Source: Gammaproteobacteria bacterium
GTDB lineage: Bacteria; Pseudomonadota; Gammaproteobacteria; DSM-19610
DNA: 64,000 nt
Assembly (NCBI GenBank): GCA_015494295.1
Contig: WGBO01000018.1
Span: 80,447 to 144,446, forward strand
Direction: 5' to 3'
Translations under genes and position numbers: made by a program
The notes under the pieces: generated by a model
Told to the model about the DNA's origin: nothing
Seen by the model: the letters and a program-made list of their open reading frames with translations, nothing else
The model's database searches: none
In this document: positions 15,991 to 24,095 of the stretch, in pieces
How positions within the stretch are numbered: position 1 is the first letter of the stretch
Layout: every line of letters starts with the position of its first letter

Positions 15991-16407
15991 ATGATCTTGA
16001 CCGATTTTGTCTGGCCGGTGCGGGTGTACTACGAGGACACCGACAGTGGCGGCGTGGTGTATTACGCCAATTACCTGAAATTCATGGAGCGGGCGCGCAC
16101 CGAGCGGCTGCGCGCGCTGGGCTTCGAGCAGGACCGGCTGCGTGCCGAACAGGGAATTCTTTTTACCGTGCATTCCATACAGATCGATTTTCTTCGACCC
16201 GCGCGCTTCAATGATGCGCTGGAGGTGAGCGCGGCCGTCGGCGCCCGCCGGCGCGCCAGCCTGACCTTTGAGCAGGAAGTGCGTCGTCCGGGGGAGTCGA
16301 CGATACTCTGTCGCGGCAGCGTGCGCGTCGCCTGTGTCGACGCCGAAAGTTTCCGGCCCACTCCCATTCCCGCGTTCATTCTCGAGGCCCTGTCCGATGT
16401 CCGCTGA
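15991..16407 (+). CDS. ybgC: Tol-Pal-associated acyl-CoA thioesterase YbgC
   Basis: 138 residues, a hot-dog-fold thioesterase. The signature YYEDTDSGGVVYYANYLKF carries the catalytic Asp (D18). YbgC is cytoplasmic and is thought to act on acyl-CoA/acyl-ACP linked to phospholipid metabolism; it is always the first gene of this Tol-Pal operon type. Its ATG has GAGGAG only 1 base upstream. TTG at 15997 has the same GAGGAG at an ideal 7 bases and may be the true start, shortening the protein by two residues. The stop overlaps tolQ by 11 bp. Confidence 0.93.
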   Translation: MILTDFVWPVRVYYEDTDSGGVVYYANYLKFMERARTERLRALGFEQDRLRAEQGILFTVHSIQIDFLRPARFNDALEVSAAVGARRRASLTFEQEVRRPGESTILCRGSVRVACVDAESFRPTPIPAFILEALSDVR

Positions 16408-17071
16408 TCTTTCCTTTTTCAGTCTCGTCACCGGCGCCAGTCTGGTGGTGCAGCTTGTCATGCTGTTGCTGCTCACCGTGTCGGTACTGTCCTGGACGAT
16501 GATTTTCCGCAAGCGCGCGGCGCTGGGCGAGGCGCGTGCCGGGGCCGAGTCCTTCGAGGAACGCTTCTGGTCCGGCGGCGACCTCGCGACCCTGTACCAC
16601 CAGGTGTCGCAGCGCGGCGATGAGCTGCACGGCATGCCCGCCATTTTCGTCGCCGGCTTCAAGGAATTCACGCGCCTGCGCAAGCAGAGCGGCGTCGACC
16701 CGATGTCGGTGGTGGAGGGCGCCCAGCGTTGCATGCGGGTGGCGCTGTCACGTGAGATCGACGAACTTGAGACGCACCTGTCGTTTCTGGCCACGGTGGG
16801 TTCCACCAGTCCGTATGTCGGCCTGTTCGGCACCGTGTGGGGCATCATGAACGCCTTCCGCGGGCTTGCCAACGTGCACCAGGCGACCCTGTCGATGGTG
16901 GCGCCGGGCATCGCCGAGGCGCTGATCGCCACGGCCATGGGCCTGTTTGCAGCCATCCCGGCGGTTATTGCCTACAACCGCTTTTCCAACGATGTGGAAC
17001 GGCTGGAGAACCGTTACGACAACTTCCTGGAGGAGTTTTCGACCATCCTCCAGCGCCAGGCCCACAACTGA
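16397..17071 (+). CDS. tolQ: Tol-Pal proton-channel subunit TolQ
   Basis: 224 residues, MotA/TolQ/ExbB family. TM1 is near residues 13-35, after a short periplasmic N-terminus. The long cytoplasmic loop is followed by TM2 and TM3 in the conserved region VGSTSPYVGLFGTVWGIM and GIAEALIATAMGLFAAIPA. TolQ forms a pentamer around a TolR dimer, using the proton gradient to energise TolA. ATG 16397 lies inside the ybgC end and gives the expected N-terminus MSADLSFFSLV. Confidence 0.96.
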   Translation: MSADLSFFSLVTGASLVVQLVMLLLLTVSVLSWTMIFRKRAALGEARAGAESFEERFWSGGDLATLYHQVSQRGDELHGMPAIFVAGFKEFTRLRKQSGVDPMSVVEGAQRCMRVALSREIDELETHLSFLATVGSTSPYVGLFGTVWGIMNAFRGLANVHQATLSMVAPGIAEALIATAMGLFAAIPAVIAYNRFSNDVERLENRYDNFLEEFSTILQRQAHN

Positions 17072-17080
17072 TCCGGCGCC

Positions 17081-17512
17081 ATGGCCAGGCAACGCATACG
17101 CAAGCGCCCGATCGCCGACATCAATGTCGTGCCCTACATCGATGTCATGCTGGTCATGCTGGTGATCTTCATGATTACCGCGCCATTGCTCAACCAGGGT
17201 GTGGACGTGGAGCTTCCGCAAGCCGACGCCGCGCCCATGGAGGGCGAACAGCAGGATCCCCTGGTGCTGAGCATCGATGCGCAGGGCCGCTATTACCTCA
17301 ATGTCGGCGGTGACCCCGCCGAACCGGTGGACGCGCAGACGCTGGTCGAGCGCGTCGGCGCGGTATTGCGGCGCCGGCCCGGCGCCACCATCATGGTGCG
17401 CGGTGACGCCGGAGTCGACTATGGCCGGGTGGTGGCGGCCATGGCGCTGTTGCAGCAGGCCGGCGCGCGTCGCGTCGGCCTGGTGACGGAGCCGGTCGAA
17501 GGAGGGGGCTGA
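17081..17512 (+). CDS. tolR: Tol-Pal proton-channel subunit TolR
   Basis: 143 residues, ExbD/TolR family: cytoplasmic N-terminus (KRPIADINVVPYIDVMLVML), one TM helix with the proton-carrying Asp in the YIDVML segment, and a periplasmic domain that binds peptidoglycan. It lies 9 bp after tolQ. The end is GGAGG-rich (17501-17505) and appears to serve as the ribosome binding site of tolA. Confidence 0.95.
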   Translation: MARQRIRKRPIADINVVPYIDVMLVMLVIFMITAPLLNQGVDVELPQADAAPMEGEQQDPLVLSIDAQGRYYLNVGGDPAEPVDAQTLVERVGAVLRRRPGATIMVRGDAGVDYGRVVAAMALLQQAGARRVGLVTEPVEGGG

Positions 17513-17513
17513 C

Positions 17514-18434
17514 ATTCGCGAACTGCTGCGATTCCTGCGTGAAAACCCGCGCGCCTTCGTTTACGCGGTGCTGGCCCACCTGGCGTTGCTCGCGGTGCTG
17601 GTGGTGAGTCTGGACTGGACGCCGGCGCCCAGCGTGGCGCGCAAGCCTGCGCCGATCCAGGCGGTGGCGGTGGACGCGCGCAAGCTGGATGCGGAAGTCG
17701 AGCGCAGGAAGCAGGCCGAGCAGGCCAGGCTGAAGCGCGAGCAGGAGAAACGCGCGGCCGCCGAGCGCAAGCGCAAGGCCGAGGCCGAAAGAAAGCGCCG
17801 CGCGGAAGCGGAACGCCGCAAGGCCATTGCCGAACAGAAACGGCGGCTGGAGCTGAAAAAGAAAGCGGAAGCGGAAAAGCGTCGCAAGGCGGAAGCCGAG
17901 AAAAAGCGCCGCGCCGAGGAAGCGCGCCGCAAGGCCGAGGCCGAAAAGCAGCGCAAGGCGGAAGCGGAACGCAGGCGCAAGGCCGAAGCGGAGAAAAAAC
18001 GCAAGGCTGAAGAGGCGCGCCGCAAGGCGGAGGCCGAAAAACGCCGCAAGGCCGAGGAGGCCCGCCGGAAGGCGGAGGCGGAGCGCGAGATGCGCGAGCG
18101 GCTGGCGGCCGAGCAGACACGCCTGCGGGCGCAGCGCGAGTCTGCCATGCAGCGTATGATTGACGAGTACGGGCTGTACATCAAGGAGAAGGTGCAGCGT
18201 AGCTGGATCCGGCCGGCCGGCAGCAGCGACAGCCTGTCGTGCACGGTCAGGGTGCGACTGATCCCGGGTGGCGAGGTGGTGGACGTGCAAATCGTTCGCG
18301 GCAGCGGCAACGCGGCGTTCGACCGCTCGGTGGAAGCCGCGGTGTTCCGGGCCTCGCCGCTGCCGGTGCCGCCCGACCCCGAGGTCATGGAAAAATTCCG
18401 ATCAATTACGTTTGAGTTCAATCCGGGTTCGTGA
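17514..18434 (+). CDS. tolA: Tol-Pal energy transducer TolA, apparent ATT start
   Basis: About 306 residues. TM segment [19 protein letters not shown], then a long Lys/Glu/Ala/Arg helix (about residues 55-210, many [11 protein letters not shown] units), then a globular domain ending [10 protein letters not shown] that contacts TolB/Pal. The only standard start before the TM (GTG 17568) lies inside it and would halve the helix. Upstream in frame there is no ATG/GTG/TTG back to the tolR stop. ATT at 17514 has GGAGG 8 bases upstream and restores a charged N-terminus ([12 protein letters not shown]); CTG 17523 is less well spaced. The start is inferred. The stop overlaps tolB as TGATG. Confidence 0.9.
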   Translation: MRELLRFLRENPRAFVYAVLAHLALLAVLVVSLDWTPAPSVARKPAPIQAVAVDARKLDAEVERRKQAEQARLKREQEKRAAAERKRKAEAERKRRAEAERRKAIAEQKRRLELKKKAEAEKRRKAEAEKKRRAEEARRKAEAEKQRKAEAERRRKAEAEKKRKAEEARRKAEAEKRRKAEEARRKAEAEREMRERLAAEQTRLRAQRESAMQRMIDEYGLYIKEKVQRSWIRPAGSSDSLSCTVRVRLIPGGEVVDVQIVRGSGNAAFDRSVEAAVFRASPLPVPPDPEVMEKFRSITFEFNPGS

Positions 18435-19735
18435 TGCGAAAACTGTCGAAAATCTGCTTGTTGCTGTTGTTGTGCGTGACGGGTGCCGCGCGCGCGGCGC
18501 TGACCATCGAGATTACCCGGGGCATGGAAGGCGCGGCGCCGATCGCGGTGGTGCCGTTCGATACCAGCAACAACCCCGCGCCGCCGCCGCAGGACGTGTC
18601 CGGCATCATTGCCGCGGACCTGGCGCGCAGCGGCCGTTTTGCGCCCATGGACGAAGCCGACATGTTGTCGCGGCCGTCCAGCGTGGCGCAGGTCAGGTTT
18701 CGGGACTGGCGCACGCTGGGTGTCGACAACCTGGTGATCGGCAAGGTCGAGACGGCGGGCAGTGGCCGCTACCGCATCAGTTTCCGCCTGTTCGACGTGT
18801 ACCGGGGGCGTCAGATCACCGGTCACAGTATTCCGGCCACCGCGCGGCAGTTGCGTTACGTGGCGCACCGCATCGCCGATATCATCTACGAGAAGCTGAC
18901 CGGCGAGCCGGGCGCCTTTGCAACGCATATCGCCTACGTCGAGGTTGACCAGGCGCCCGGCGGTCACAAGGAATACCGCCTGCAGCTTGCCGACAGCGAC
19001 GGTTTCAACGCCCGCACCCTGTTGACCTCGCGCGACCCGCTGATGTCCCCGGCCTGGTCGCCGGACGGCCGCAGGCTCGCCTACGTTTCGTTCGAGCAGC
19101 GCCGCGCCTCGGTGTTCGTGCAGGACACGCGCAGCGGAAAGCGCCGCAAGGTGGCGGCTTTCGAGGGGATCAACGGCGCGCCGGCCTGGTCGCCGGACGG
19201 CACGCACCTGGCGCTGACCCTGTCGCGCGACGGCAATCCGGAGATCTATACCTTGCGGCTCGCCGATGGCGGGCTCACGCGTCTCACCCACGGCCCCGCC
19301 ATCGACACCGAGCCGGTGTGGTCGCCGGACGGGCGCAGCATTGTGTTCACCTCGGACCGTGGCGGCAGTCCGCAGCTCTACCGCATGCCGGCCGCCGGCG
19401 GGCGCGCCACGCGCCTTACCTTCGAGGGGCACTACAACGCCAGCGCGGATTTTTCCCCCGACGGGCGGGTGCTGGCCATGGTCAGCGGCGAGGGCGGGCG
19501 TTACCGCATCGCCACCCTCGACCTCGCGTCCGGCCTGTTCCGCGTGCTCAGCGACGGCGCCCTGGACGAGTCGCCGAGTTTCGCGCCCAACGGCAGCATG
19601 ATTATCTACGCGACCGAGGCCGGGCACCGGGGCGTGCTGGCCGCGGTGTCCAGCGATGGCCGTTTTCGCCAGCGTTTCAGTGTCCAGAAGGGCGATGTGA
19701 GGGAACCGGTCTGGTCCCCCTTCGGGCGGCGCTAG
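18434..19735 (+). CDS. tolB: Tol-Pal periplasmic beta-propeller TolB
   Basis: 433 residues with a Sec signal peptide (about 1-22, ending ARA). The N-terminal alpha/beta domain is followed by a six-bladed propeller whose repeats show as [36 protein letters not shown] and [12 protein letters not shown]. TolB shuttles between Pal and the TolA C-terminal domain. The ATG overlaps the tolA stop by one base; GTG three bases upstream is an alternative. Confidence 0.96.
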   Translation: MRKLSKICLLLLLCVTGAARAALTIEITRGMEGAAPIAVVPFDTSNNPAPPPQDVSGIIAADLARSGRFAPMDEADMLSRPSSVAQVRFRDWRTLGVDNLVIGKVETAGSGRYRISFRLFDVYRGRQITGHSIPATARQLRYVAHRIADIIYEKLTGEPGAFATHIAYVEVDQAPGGHKEYRLQLADSDGFNARTLLTSRDPLMSPAWSPDGRRLAYVSFEQRRASVFVQDTRSGKRRKVAAFEGINGAPAWSPDGTHLALTLSRDGNPEIYTLRLADGGLTRLTHGPAIDTEPVWSPDGRSIVFTSDRGGSPQLYRMPAAGGRATRLTFEGHYNASADFSPDGRVLAMVSGEGGRYRIATLDLASGLFRVLSDGALDESPSFAPNGSMIIYATEAGHRGVLAAVSSDGRFRQRFSVQKGDVREPVWSPFGRR

Positions 19736-19779
19736 TTATTCCGGATATCCTGTTCGAGTCTTGTAAAGGAGTGTAAACG

Positions 19780-20340
19780 ATGAAATTGATCAAACTGTTG
19801 TTGGTGCTGGCGGCGCTCGGCGTGCTGGCGGCGTGCAGCTCGACTGGTGGCAACAAGGAAGACGCTGGTGTCGCCATCGAGGATAGAGGCGCGGGCGGCG
19901 GTGCGGGTGGCGCCGGCGGGGAGGCCTATGGCGGCGCCACCACCAGCGGCGTGACCGATTACGCCAACCTGACCATCGAGGCTTTGTCGGATCCGGCCAG
20001 TCCTTTGTCGCAGCGAGTCATTTATTTTGCCTATGACAGCGACGAGGTGTCCGAACAGGACCGCGAACTGATTGCCGCCCACGCGGCCTTCCTGGCCTCG
20101 CATCCGGAGGTCAAGGTGTCGGTCGAGGGGCATACCGACGAGCGCGGTTCGCGTGAATACAATATCGCGCTCGGTGAACGCCGTGCCCAGGCGGTGCGGC
20201 GCATGCTGGAATTCCAGGGTGTCGCGCCGCAGCAGATCAGCACCGTCAGCTATGGCGAGGAAAAACCGGCCGTCGACGGCCACGACGAGTCGGCCTGGAG
20301 CATGAACCGCCGCGTGGAGCTGGTCTATGTGGGCTACTAG
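19780..20340 (+). CDS. pal: Peptidoglycan-associated lipoprotein Pal
   Basis: 186 residues. The lipobox LAAC puts the acylated Cys at residue 19. A Gly-rich linker (about residues 38-56) leads to the OmpA-like peptidoglycan-binding domain: IYFAYDSDEV, EGHTDERGSREYN and LGERRAQAVRRML. Pal anchors the outer membrane to the cell wall. AAAGGAG lies upstream at normal spacing. The gene overlaps cpoB by 14 bp. Confidence 0.96.
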   Translation: MKLIKLLLVLAALGVLAACSSTGGNKEDAGVAIEDRGAGGGAGGAGGEAYGGATTSGVTDYANLTIEALSDPASPLSQRVIYFAYDSDEVSEQDRELIAAHAAFLASHPEVKVSVEGHTDERGSREYNIALGERRAQAVRRMLEFQGVAPQQISTVSYGEEKPAVDGHDESAWSMNRRVELVYVGY

Positions 20341-21181
20341 GAGCGCGTTGCTGGCCGCGCTGCTGTTCGCGGCCCCGGCCTGGTCGGTGAGCAAGTCGGA
20401 ACTGGAAACGCAGATCCGGCAGCTTGGCGATCGCGTGCAGCAGCTCGAGCGCAAGCTCGACAGCCGTGGCCTGGTGGAGCTGTTCGACCAGGTGAACGCG
20501 CTGCAGAAGGAAGTCCAGCAGTTGCGTGGCGAGCTGGAGGTGCAGGCGCATCGCATGGAAAGCCTGAAGAAGCGCCAGCGCGATCTGTATGCCGATATCG
20601 ACCGTCGTCTGCACCGCCTGGAAACCGCGGGGGTACAGGCAACGGCGCCGTCGGCGTCACCTGCGGCGGGTGTCGCGGCGACCGCACCCGCCGGCGCCCC
20701 GCCGGCGGCCGTTCCGGGTGCGCCCGCGGCAGCGGCTGCCGGCGGCACGGTGACTGCGGCGACCGCGCCTGCGCTGAACCCGGCCGCCGAGCGCCGCGAT
20801 TACGACAAGGCGCTGGCCATCCTCAACGAACTGCGTTACGACGAGGCGGCGACCGCGTTCAGGACCTTCCTGAAACAGTATCCGGGCAGCCGTTACGCGG
20901 ACAACGCCCAGTACTGGCTGGGCGAAGTCTACTATGTGACCCGCGATTTCAAGGCGGCGTTGCAGGAGTTTGGCAAGCTGCTGGAAACCTTTCCGGACAG
21001 TCCCAAGGTGCCGGGTGCCATGCTCAAGATGGGCTACAGCTACTATGAGCTGAAAGACTGGACGTCGGCGCGGAAGATGCTGGAGCAGGTGGTGAAGCGT
21101 TTCCCCGGGACTTCCTCCGCCCGGCTGGCCGGGGAGCGCCTGGAACGCATGAAGCAGGAAGGCCGCATACCTGCAGGGTGA
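20327..21181 (+). CDS. cpoB: Cell division coordinator CpoB (YbgF)
   Basis: 284 residues. Signal peptide about 1-20 (ending AWS), an N-terminal coiled coil (about 20-90, ELETQIRQLGDRVQQLERKL) that trimerises in known members, an Ala/Pro/Gly linker (about 105-150), and C-terminal TPR repeats (YDEAATAFRTFLKQYPGSRY and two more). CpoB sits in the periplasm and coordinates PBP1B and Tol during constriction. Its ATG lies inside the end of pal, the usual coupling. Confidence 0.94.
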   Translation: MWATRSALLAALLFAAPAWSVSKSELETQIRQLGDRVQQLERKLDSRGLVELFDQVNALQKEVQQLRGELEVQAHRMESLKKRQRDLYADIDRRLHRLETAGVQATAPSASPAAGVAATAPAGAPPAAVPGAPAAAAAGGTVTAATAPALNPAAERRDYDKALAILNELRYDEAATAFRTFLKQYPGSRYADNAQYWLGEVYYVTRDFKAALQEFGKLLETFPDSPKVPGAMLKMGYSYYELKDWTSARKMLEQVVKRFPGTSSARLAGERLERMKQEGRIPAG

Positions 21182-21240
21182 ATGAGGGTTTTGGCCGCCA
21201 GGGCCCGGGGTGACGCGCTTTGGTGATAACATGCGCATTC

Positions 21241-21918
21241 ATGGAGCCCGTGCCTCACACAAGCTCGCGCCAGCCTGCCGGAAGACTGCGTATCAGCGAA
21301 ATATTCCTGTCCGTGCAGGGTGAATCGACCACGGTCGGGTGGCCGACCGTGTTCGTGCGCCTGACCGGTTGTCCGTTGCGTTGCCATTACTGCGATACCG
21401 AGTATGCATTCCGGGGCGGCACCGTCATGCCCTGTGAGGATATTCTGGACAAGGTTGCGGACTATGGCGTGCGGCATGTGACCGTCACCGGCGGTGAGCC
21501 GCTGGCGCAGTCCGCCTGCCTGCCGCTGCTGGAGCGGCTGTGCGACGCCGGCTACCGGGTGTCGCTCGAAACCAGTGGCGCGCTCGATATCGGCGGCGTC
21601 GATCCCCGGGTCATGAAAGTCATGGACCTCAAGACGCCCGGGTCTGGCGAGGTCGAGCGCAACCGCTACGATAACCTCGATCATCTCGGGATTCACGACC
21701 AGGTGAAGTTCGTGATCTGCGACCGCGAGGATTACCTGTGGGCGCGCCGGACCCTGGACGAGTATGGCATCGCGGGGCGTTGCGAGGTGCTGTTCTCGCC
21801 CGCCTTCGGCGAACTGGACGCGGCGCAGCTCGCCGGCTGGATACTGGACGACCGCCTGCCGGTGCGTTTCCAGTTGCAACTGCACAAGGTGCTGTGGGGC
21901 GATGAGCCGGGACGCTGA
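21241..21918 (+). CDS. queE: 7-carboxy-7-deazaguanine synthase QueE
   Basis: 225 residues. Radical-SAM enzyme that makes 7-carboxy-7-deazaguanine in queuosine synthesis. The cluster motif is CPLRCHYC (C44, C48, C51) and the SAM/substrate region VTVTGGEPL is intact. ATG 21241 lacks a strong Shine-Dalgarno; TTG at 21220 and GTG at 21223 are in-frame alternatives but add an atypical extension. It overlaps queC by 17 bp. Confidence 0.94.
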   Translation: MEPVPHTSSRQPAGRLRISEIFLSVQGESTTVGWPTVFVRLTGCPLRCHYCDTEYAFRGGTVMPCEDILDKVADYGVRHVTVTGGEPLAQSACLPLLERLCDAGYRVSLETSGALDIGGVDPRVMKVMDLKTPGSGEVERNRYDNLDHLGIHDQVKFVICDREDYLWARRTLDEYGIAGRCEVLFSPAFGELDAAQLAGWILDDRLPVRFQLQLHKVLWGDEPGR

Positions 21919-22585
21919 GCGCAAGGCGGTGGTATTGCTGTCCGGGGGGCTGGATTCGGCCACCACCCTGGCGCTGGCGCGCGAGCAGGGCTTTGCCTGT
22001 TACGCGCTCAGCCTGGACTACGGGCAGCGCCACCACGCCGAACTGGAAGCCGCGCGACGGGTCGCCCGCGCCGCCGGCGTCGTCGAGCACAAGATAATCC
22101 CGCTCGATCTCGGTGCTTTTGGTGGATCGGCGCTCACCGACCCGGATATCGCTGTCCCGGAATCCGGCGGCGAAGGCATCCCCGTGACCTATGTGCCTGC
22201 GCGCAATACTATTTTTCTTTCGCTGGCGCTGGGCTGGGCCGAGGTGCTGGGCGCCTGGGACCTGTTCATCGGCGTCAACGCGGTGGACTATTCCGGTTAT
22301 CCCGATTGTCGGCCGGAATATATTGAAGCATTCCAGCGTCTTTGTCGGCTAGCTACCCGGGCGGGAGTCGAGGGTGGCGCGTTCCGGATCCAGGCCCCGT
22401 TGATCGAAATGAGCAAGGCCGAGATCATCCGGACCGGACTGCGGCTGGGCGTGGATTATGCGCTCACGGTGTCCTGCTACGCGGCGGACCTGGCCGGGCG
22501 GGCATGTGGAAAATGCGATTCCTGCCGTTTGCGCCGGCAGGGGTTCCACGATGCCGGCGTTGCCGACCCCACGCCCTACCAGTAA
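21902..22585 (+). CDS. queC: 7-cyano-7-deazaguanine synthase QueC
   Basis: 227 residues. ATP-dependent conversion of QueE product to preQ0. The PP-loop SGGLDSATT begins near residue 14, the substrate region [16 protein letters not shown] is conserved, and the C-terminal zinc site is CGKCDSC. The start ATG lies within queE, so the pair is translationally coupled. In many gammaproteobacteria tRNA-Lys follows directly; here a transporter gene intervenes. Confidence 0.95.
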   Translation: MSRDAERKAVVLLSGGLDSATTLALAREQGFACYALSLDYGQRHHAELEAARRVARAAGVVEHKIIPLDLGAFGGSALTDPDIAVPESGGEGIPVTYVPARNTIFLSLALGWAEVLGAWDLFIGVNAVDYSGYPDCRPEYIEAFQRLCRLATRAGVEGGAFRIQAPLIEMSKAEIIRTGLRLGVDYALTVSCYAADLAGRACGKCDSCRLRRQGFHDAGVADPTPYQ

Positions 22586-22666
22586 CACCCGGGGCCGGGT
22601 TAACTATACTTCGTAACATTAATCAGCCGCGCCGCCTTACCGGCCGCGCGAGACAGGTGATTTTTC

Positions 22667-23875
22667 ATGGAACTGACATTATCGGACCAGGTGTTGCTGG
22701 CCACGTTCGTGGTAACCGTTATTCTCGGCGCGGTCGCCAACAAGACCAATTTCTGCACCATGGGCGCGGTTTCCGACCTTGTCAACATGGGCGACACCGG
22801 GCGCATGCGCGCCTGGGTGTTCGCGATGGCCATCGCCCTGGTGGGCGTCATGCTGCTGGAGGCTGTGGTGGGTGGTTCACTGGACAGCACCCTGCCACCG
22901 TACCGGACGCCGGCCTTCGCGTGGGCGCGCTACGTTGTGGGCGGCATACTGTTCGGTATCGGCATGACGCTGGGCAGCGGCTGCGGCAACAAGACACTGA
23001 TTCGTCTCGGTGGCGGCAACCTGAAATCCATCGTCATGCTGCTGGTGATCGGCTTCTTTGCCTACCTGATGACCAAGACGGATTTCTACGGGATCGTGTT
23101 CTATCCCTGGGTCAAGGCCACCACCATCGATCTGGCGAAATACGGTATCTCCTACCAGGATATCGGCGCCATCATTGCCTCCCGCGTGTCGATCATTGAT
23201 ATTGCCCAGACACGCCTGATCGTCGGCGGCGTGGTTGCGGTGCTGCTGCTGTGGCTGGTGTTCCGGTCGGCGGACTTCAGGAGCAGCGGTGACAATATCC
23301 TTGGCGGTGCGGTGGTTGGCCTGGCGGTCGTCGCTGGCTGGTACATTACCGGTGGTCCGCTGGGGCAGGCCTGGATCGAGGAAGCCGAGTGGCTGGACGA
23401 CCGCCCCATCAATGTCGCGGTACAGTCGTTCACCTTCATCAACCCCATGGGCGAAACCCTGGTGTACGTGAAGGAAGGTTTCAACCCGCTGCTGCTGAGT
23501 TTTGGCGTGGTGGCGCTGTTTGGCGTGATCGTCGGTTCTCTCGCCTACTCGCTGGTCGCGCGCAAGTTTCGTATCGAGTGGTTCTCGTCGTTCCGCGATT
23601 TCATTGTCCATGTCATCGGCGGCGCCCTGATGGGCATCGGCGGCGTGCTTGCCATGGGCTGCACCATCGGCCAGGGCATTACCGGCGTTTCCACGCTTTC
23701 CCTCGGCTCGGTGCTGGCGTTCGGCTCCATCGTCCTGGGTAGCGCCATGACCATGAAATTCCAGTACTACAAGATGCTCTACGAAGCCGAGGCAACCTTC
23801 GGCAAAGTGCTGGTGACCTCGCTCGTGGACCTGCACCTTCTGCCTGCCGGCATGCGCAAGCTGGAGGCCCTGTAA
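22667..23875 (+). CDS. YeeE/YedE (TsuA-type) sulfur-compound transporter
   Basis: 402 residues, about nine or ten membrane helices. It has the family cysteine motifs: NKTNFCTMGAVSD (C30), GSGCGNKT (C106) and MGCTIGQGITG (about C332). In TsuA these cysteines line the path for thiosulfate uptake. The protein is longer than TsuA and has a middle insertion (about residues 150-270), as in YedE/selenium-associated members. The genome context (sox genes 0.2 kb downstream on the other strand) favours a reduced-sulfur substrate, but this is inference. Confidence 0.85.
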   Translation: MELTLSDQVLLATFVVTVILGAVANKTNFCTMGAVSDLVNMGDTGRMRAWVFAMAIALVGVMLLEAVVGGSLDSTLPPYRTPAFAWARYVVGGILFGIGMTLGSGCGNKTLIRLGGGNLKSIVMLLVIGFFAYLMTKTDFYGIVFYPWVKATTIDLAKYGISYQDIGAIIASRVSIIDIAQTRLIVGGVVAVLLLWLVFRSADFRSSGDNILGGAVVGLAVVAGWYITGGPLGQAWIEEAEWLDDRPINVAVQSFTFINPMGETLVYVKEGFNPLLLSFGVVALFGVIVGSLAYSLVARKFRIEWFSSFRDFIVHVIGGALMGIGGVLAMGCTIGQGITGVSTLSLGSVLAFGSIVLGSAMTMKFQYYKMLYEAEATFGKVLVTSLVDLHLLPAGMRKLEAL

Positions 23876-23886
23876 GCGCCAGGGAC

Positions 23887-23914
23887 TTGTCATTTTTGGC
23901 CGGTTCGGTATCAT
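23887..23914 (+). promoter_or_regulatory. Promoter of tRNA-Lys
   Basis: TTGTCA (23887-23892), a 16-bp spacer and TATCAT (23909-23914) lie 13 bp before the tRNA. The region after the -10 is G+C rich (GCCGGCC), as in stringently controlled stable-RNA promoters. Confidence 0.65.
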
Positions 23915-23927
23915 GCCGGCCTTTCCC

Positions 23928-24003
23928 GGGTCGTTAGCTCAGCTGGTAGAGCAGTTGGCTTTTAACCAATTGGTCATAGGTTCGAATCCTATACGACCCA
24001 CCA
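23928..24003 (+). tRNA. tRNA-Lys (anticodon UUU)
   Basis: A complete 76-nt cloverleaf. The acceptor stem GGGTCGT pairs with ACGACCC, the D arm contains AGCTCAGCTGGTAGAGC, the anticodon loop is CTTTTAA (anticodon TTT), the T arm contains GGTTCGAATCC, and CCA is encoded. It is followed 8 bp later by an intrinsic terminator. Its place after queC/ybgF-type genes is the usual gammaproteobacterial one. Confidence 0.98.
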
Positions 24004-24010
24004 CCTCCCA

Positions 24011-24034
24011 AAGGACCCTGCCGGGTCCTTTTTC
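24011..24034 (+). terminator. Terminator of tRNA-Lys
   Basis: Stem AAGGACCC / GGGTCCTT with a 4-nt loop (TGCC), followed by five T residues. Confidence 0.88.
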
Positions 24035-24047
24035 ATTTCCAAAGGGA

Positions 24048-24075
24048 TAAAAAAACCGGGCACGTGGCCCGGTTT
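24048..24075 (-). terminator. Terminator of soxB
   Basis: On the minus strand a 9-bp stem (AAACCGGGC / GCCCGGTTT, loop of 5) is followed by a run of seven T residues (the A-run 24048-24054 on the plus strand). It lies 20 bp beyond the soxB stop. Confidence 0.85.
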
Positions 24076-24095
24076 GGAAGTGGGGTGGGTGGCGT

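Noticed and set aside
17690..18110. Repetitive AAG/GCG/GAA-rich DNA looking like a tandem-repeat array
   Set aside because: It is the Lys/Glu/Ala-rich helical domain II of TolA, a normal feature of that protein, with irregular unit length.
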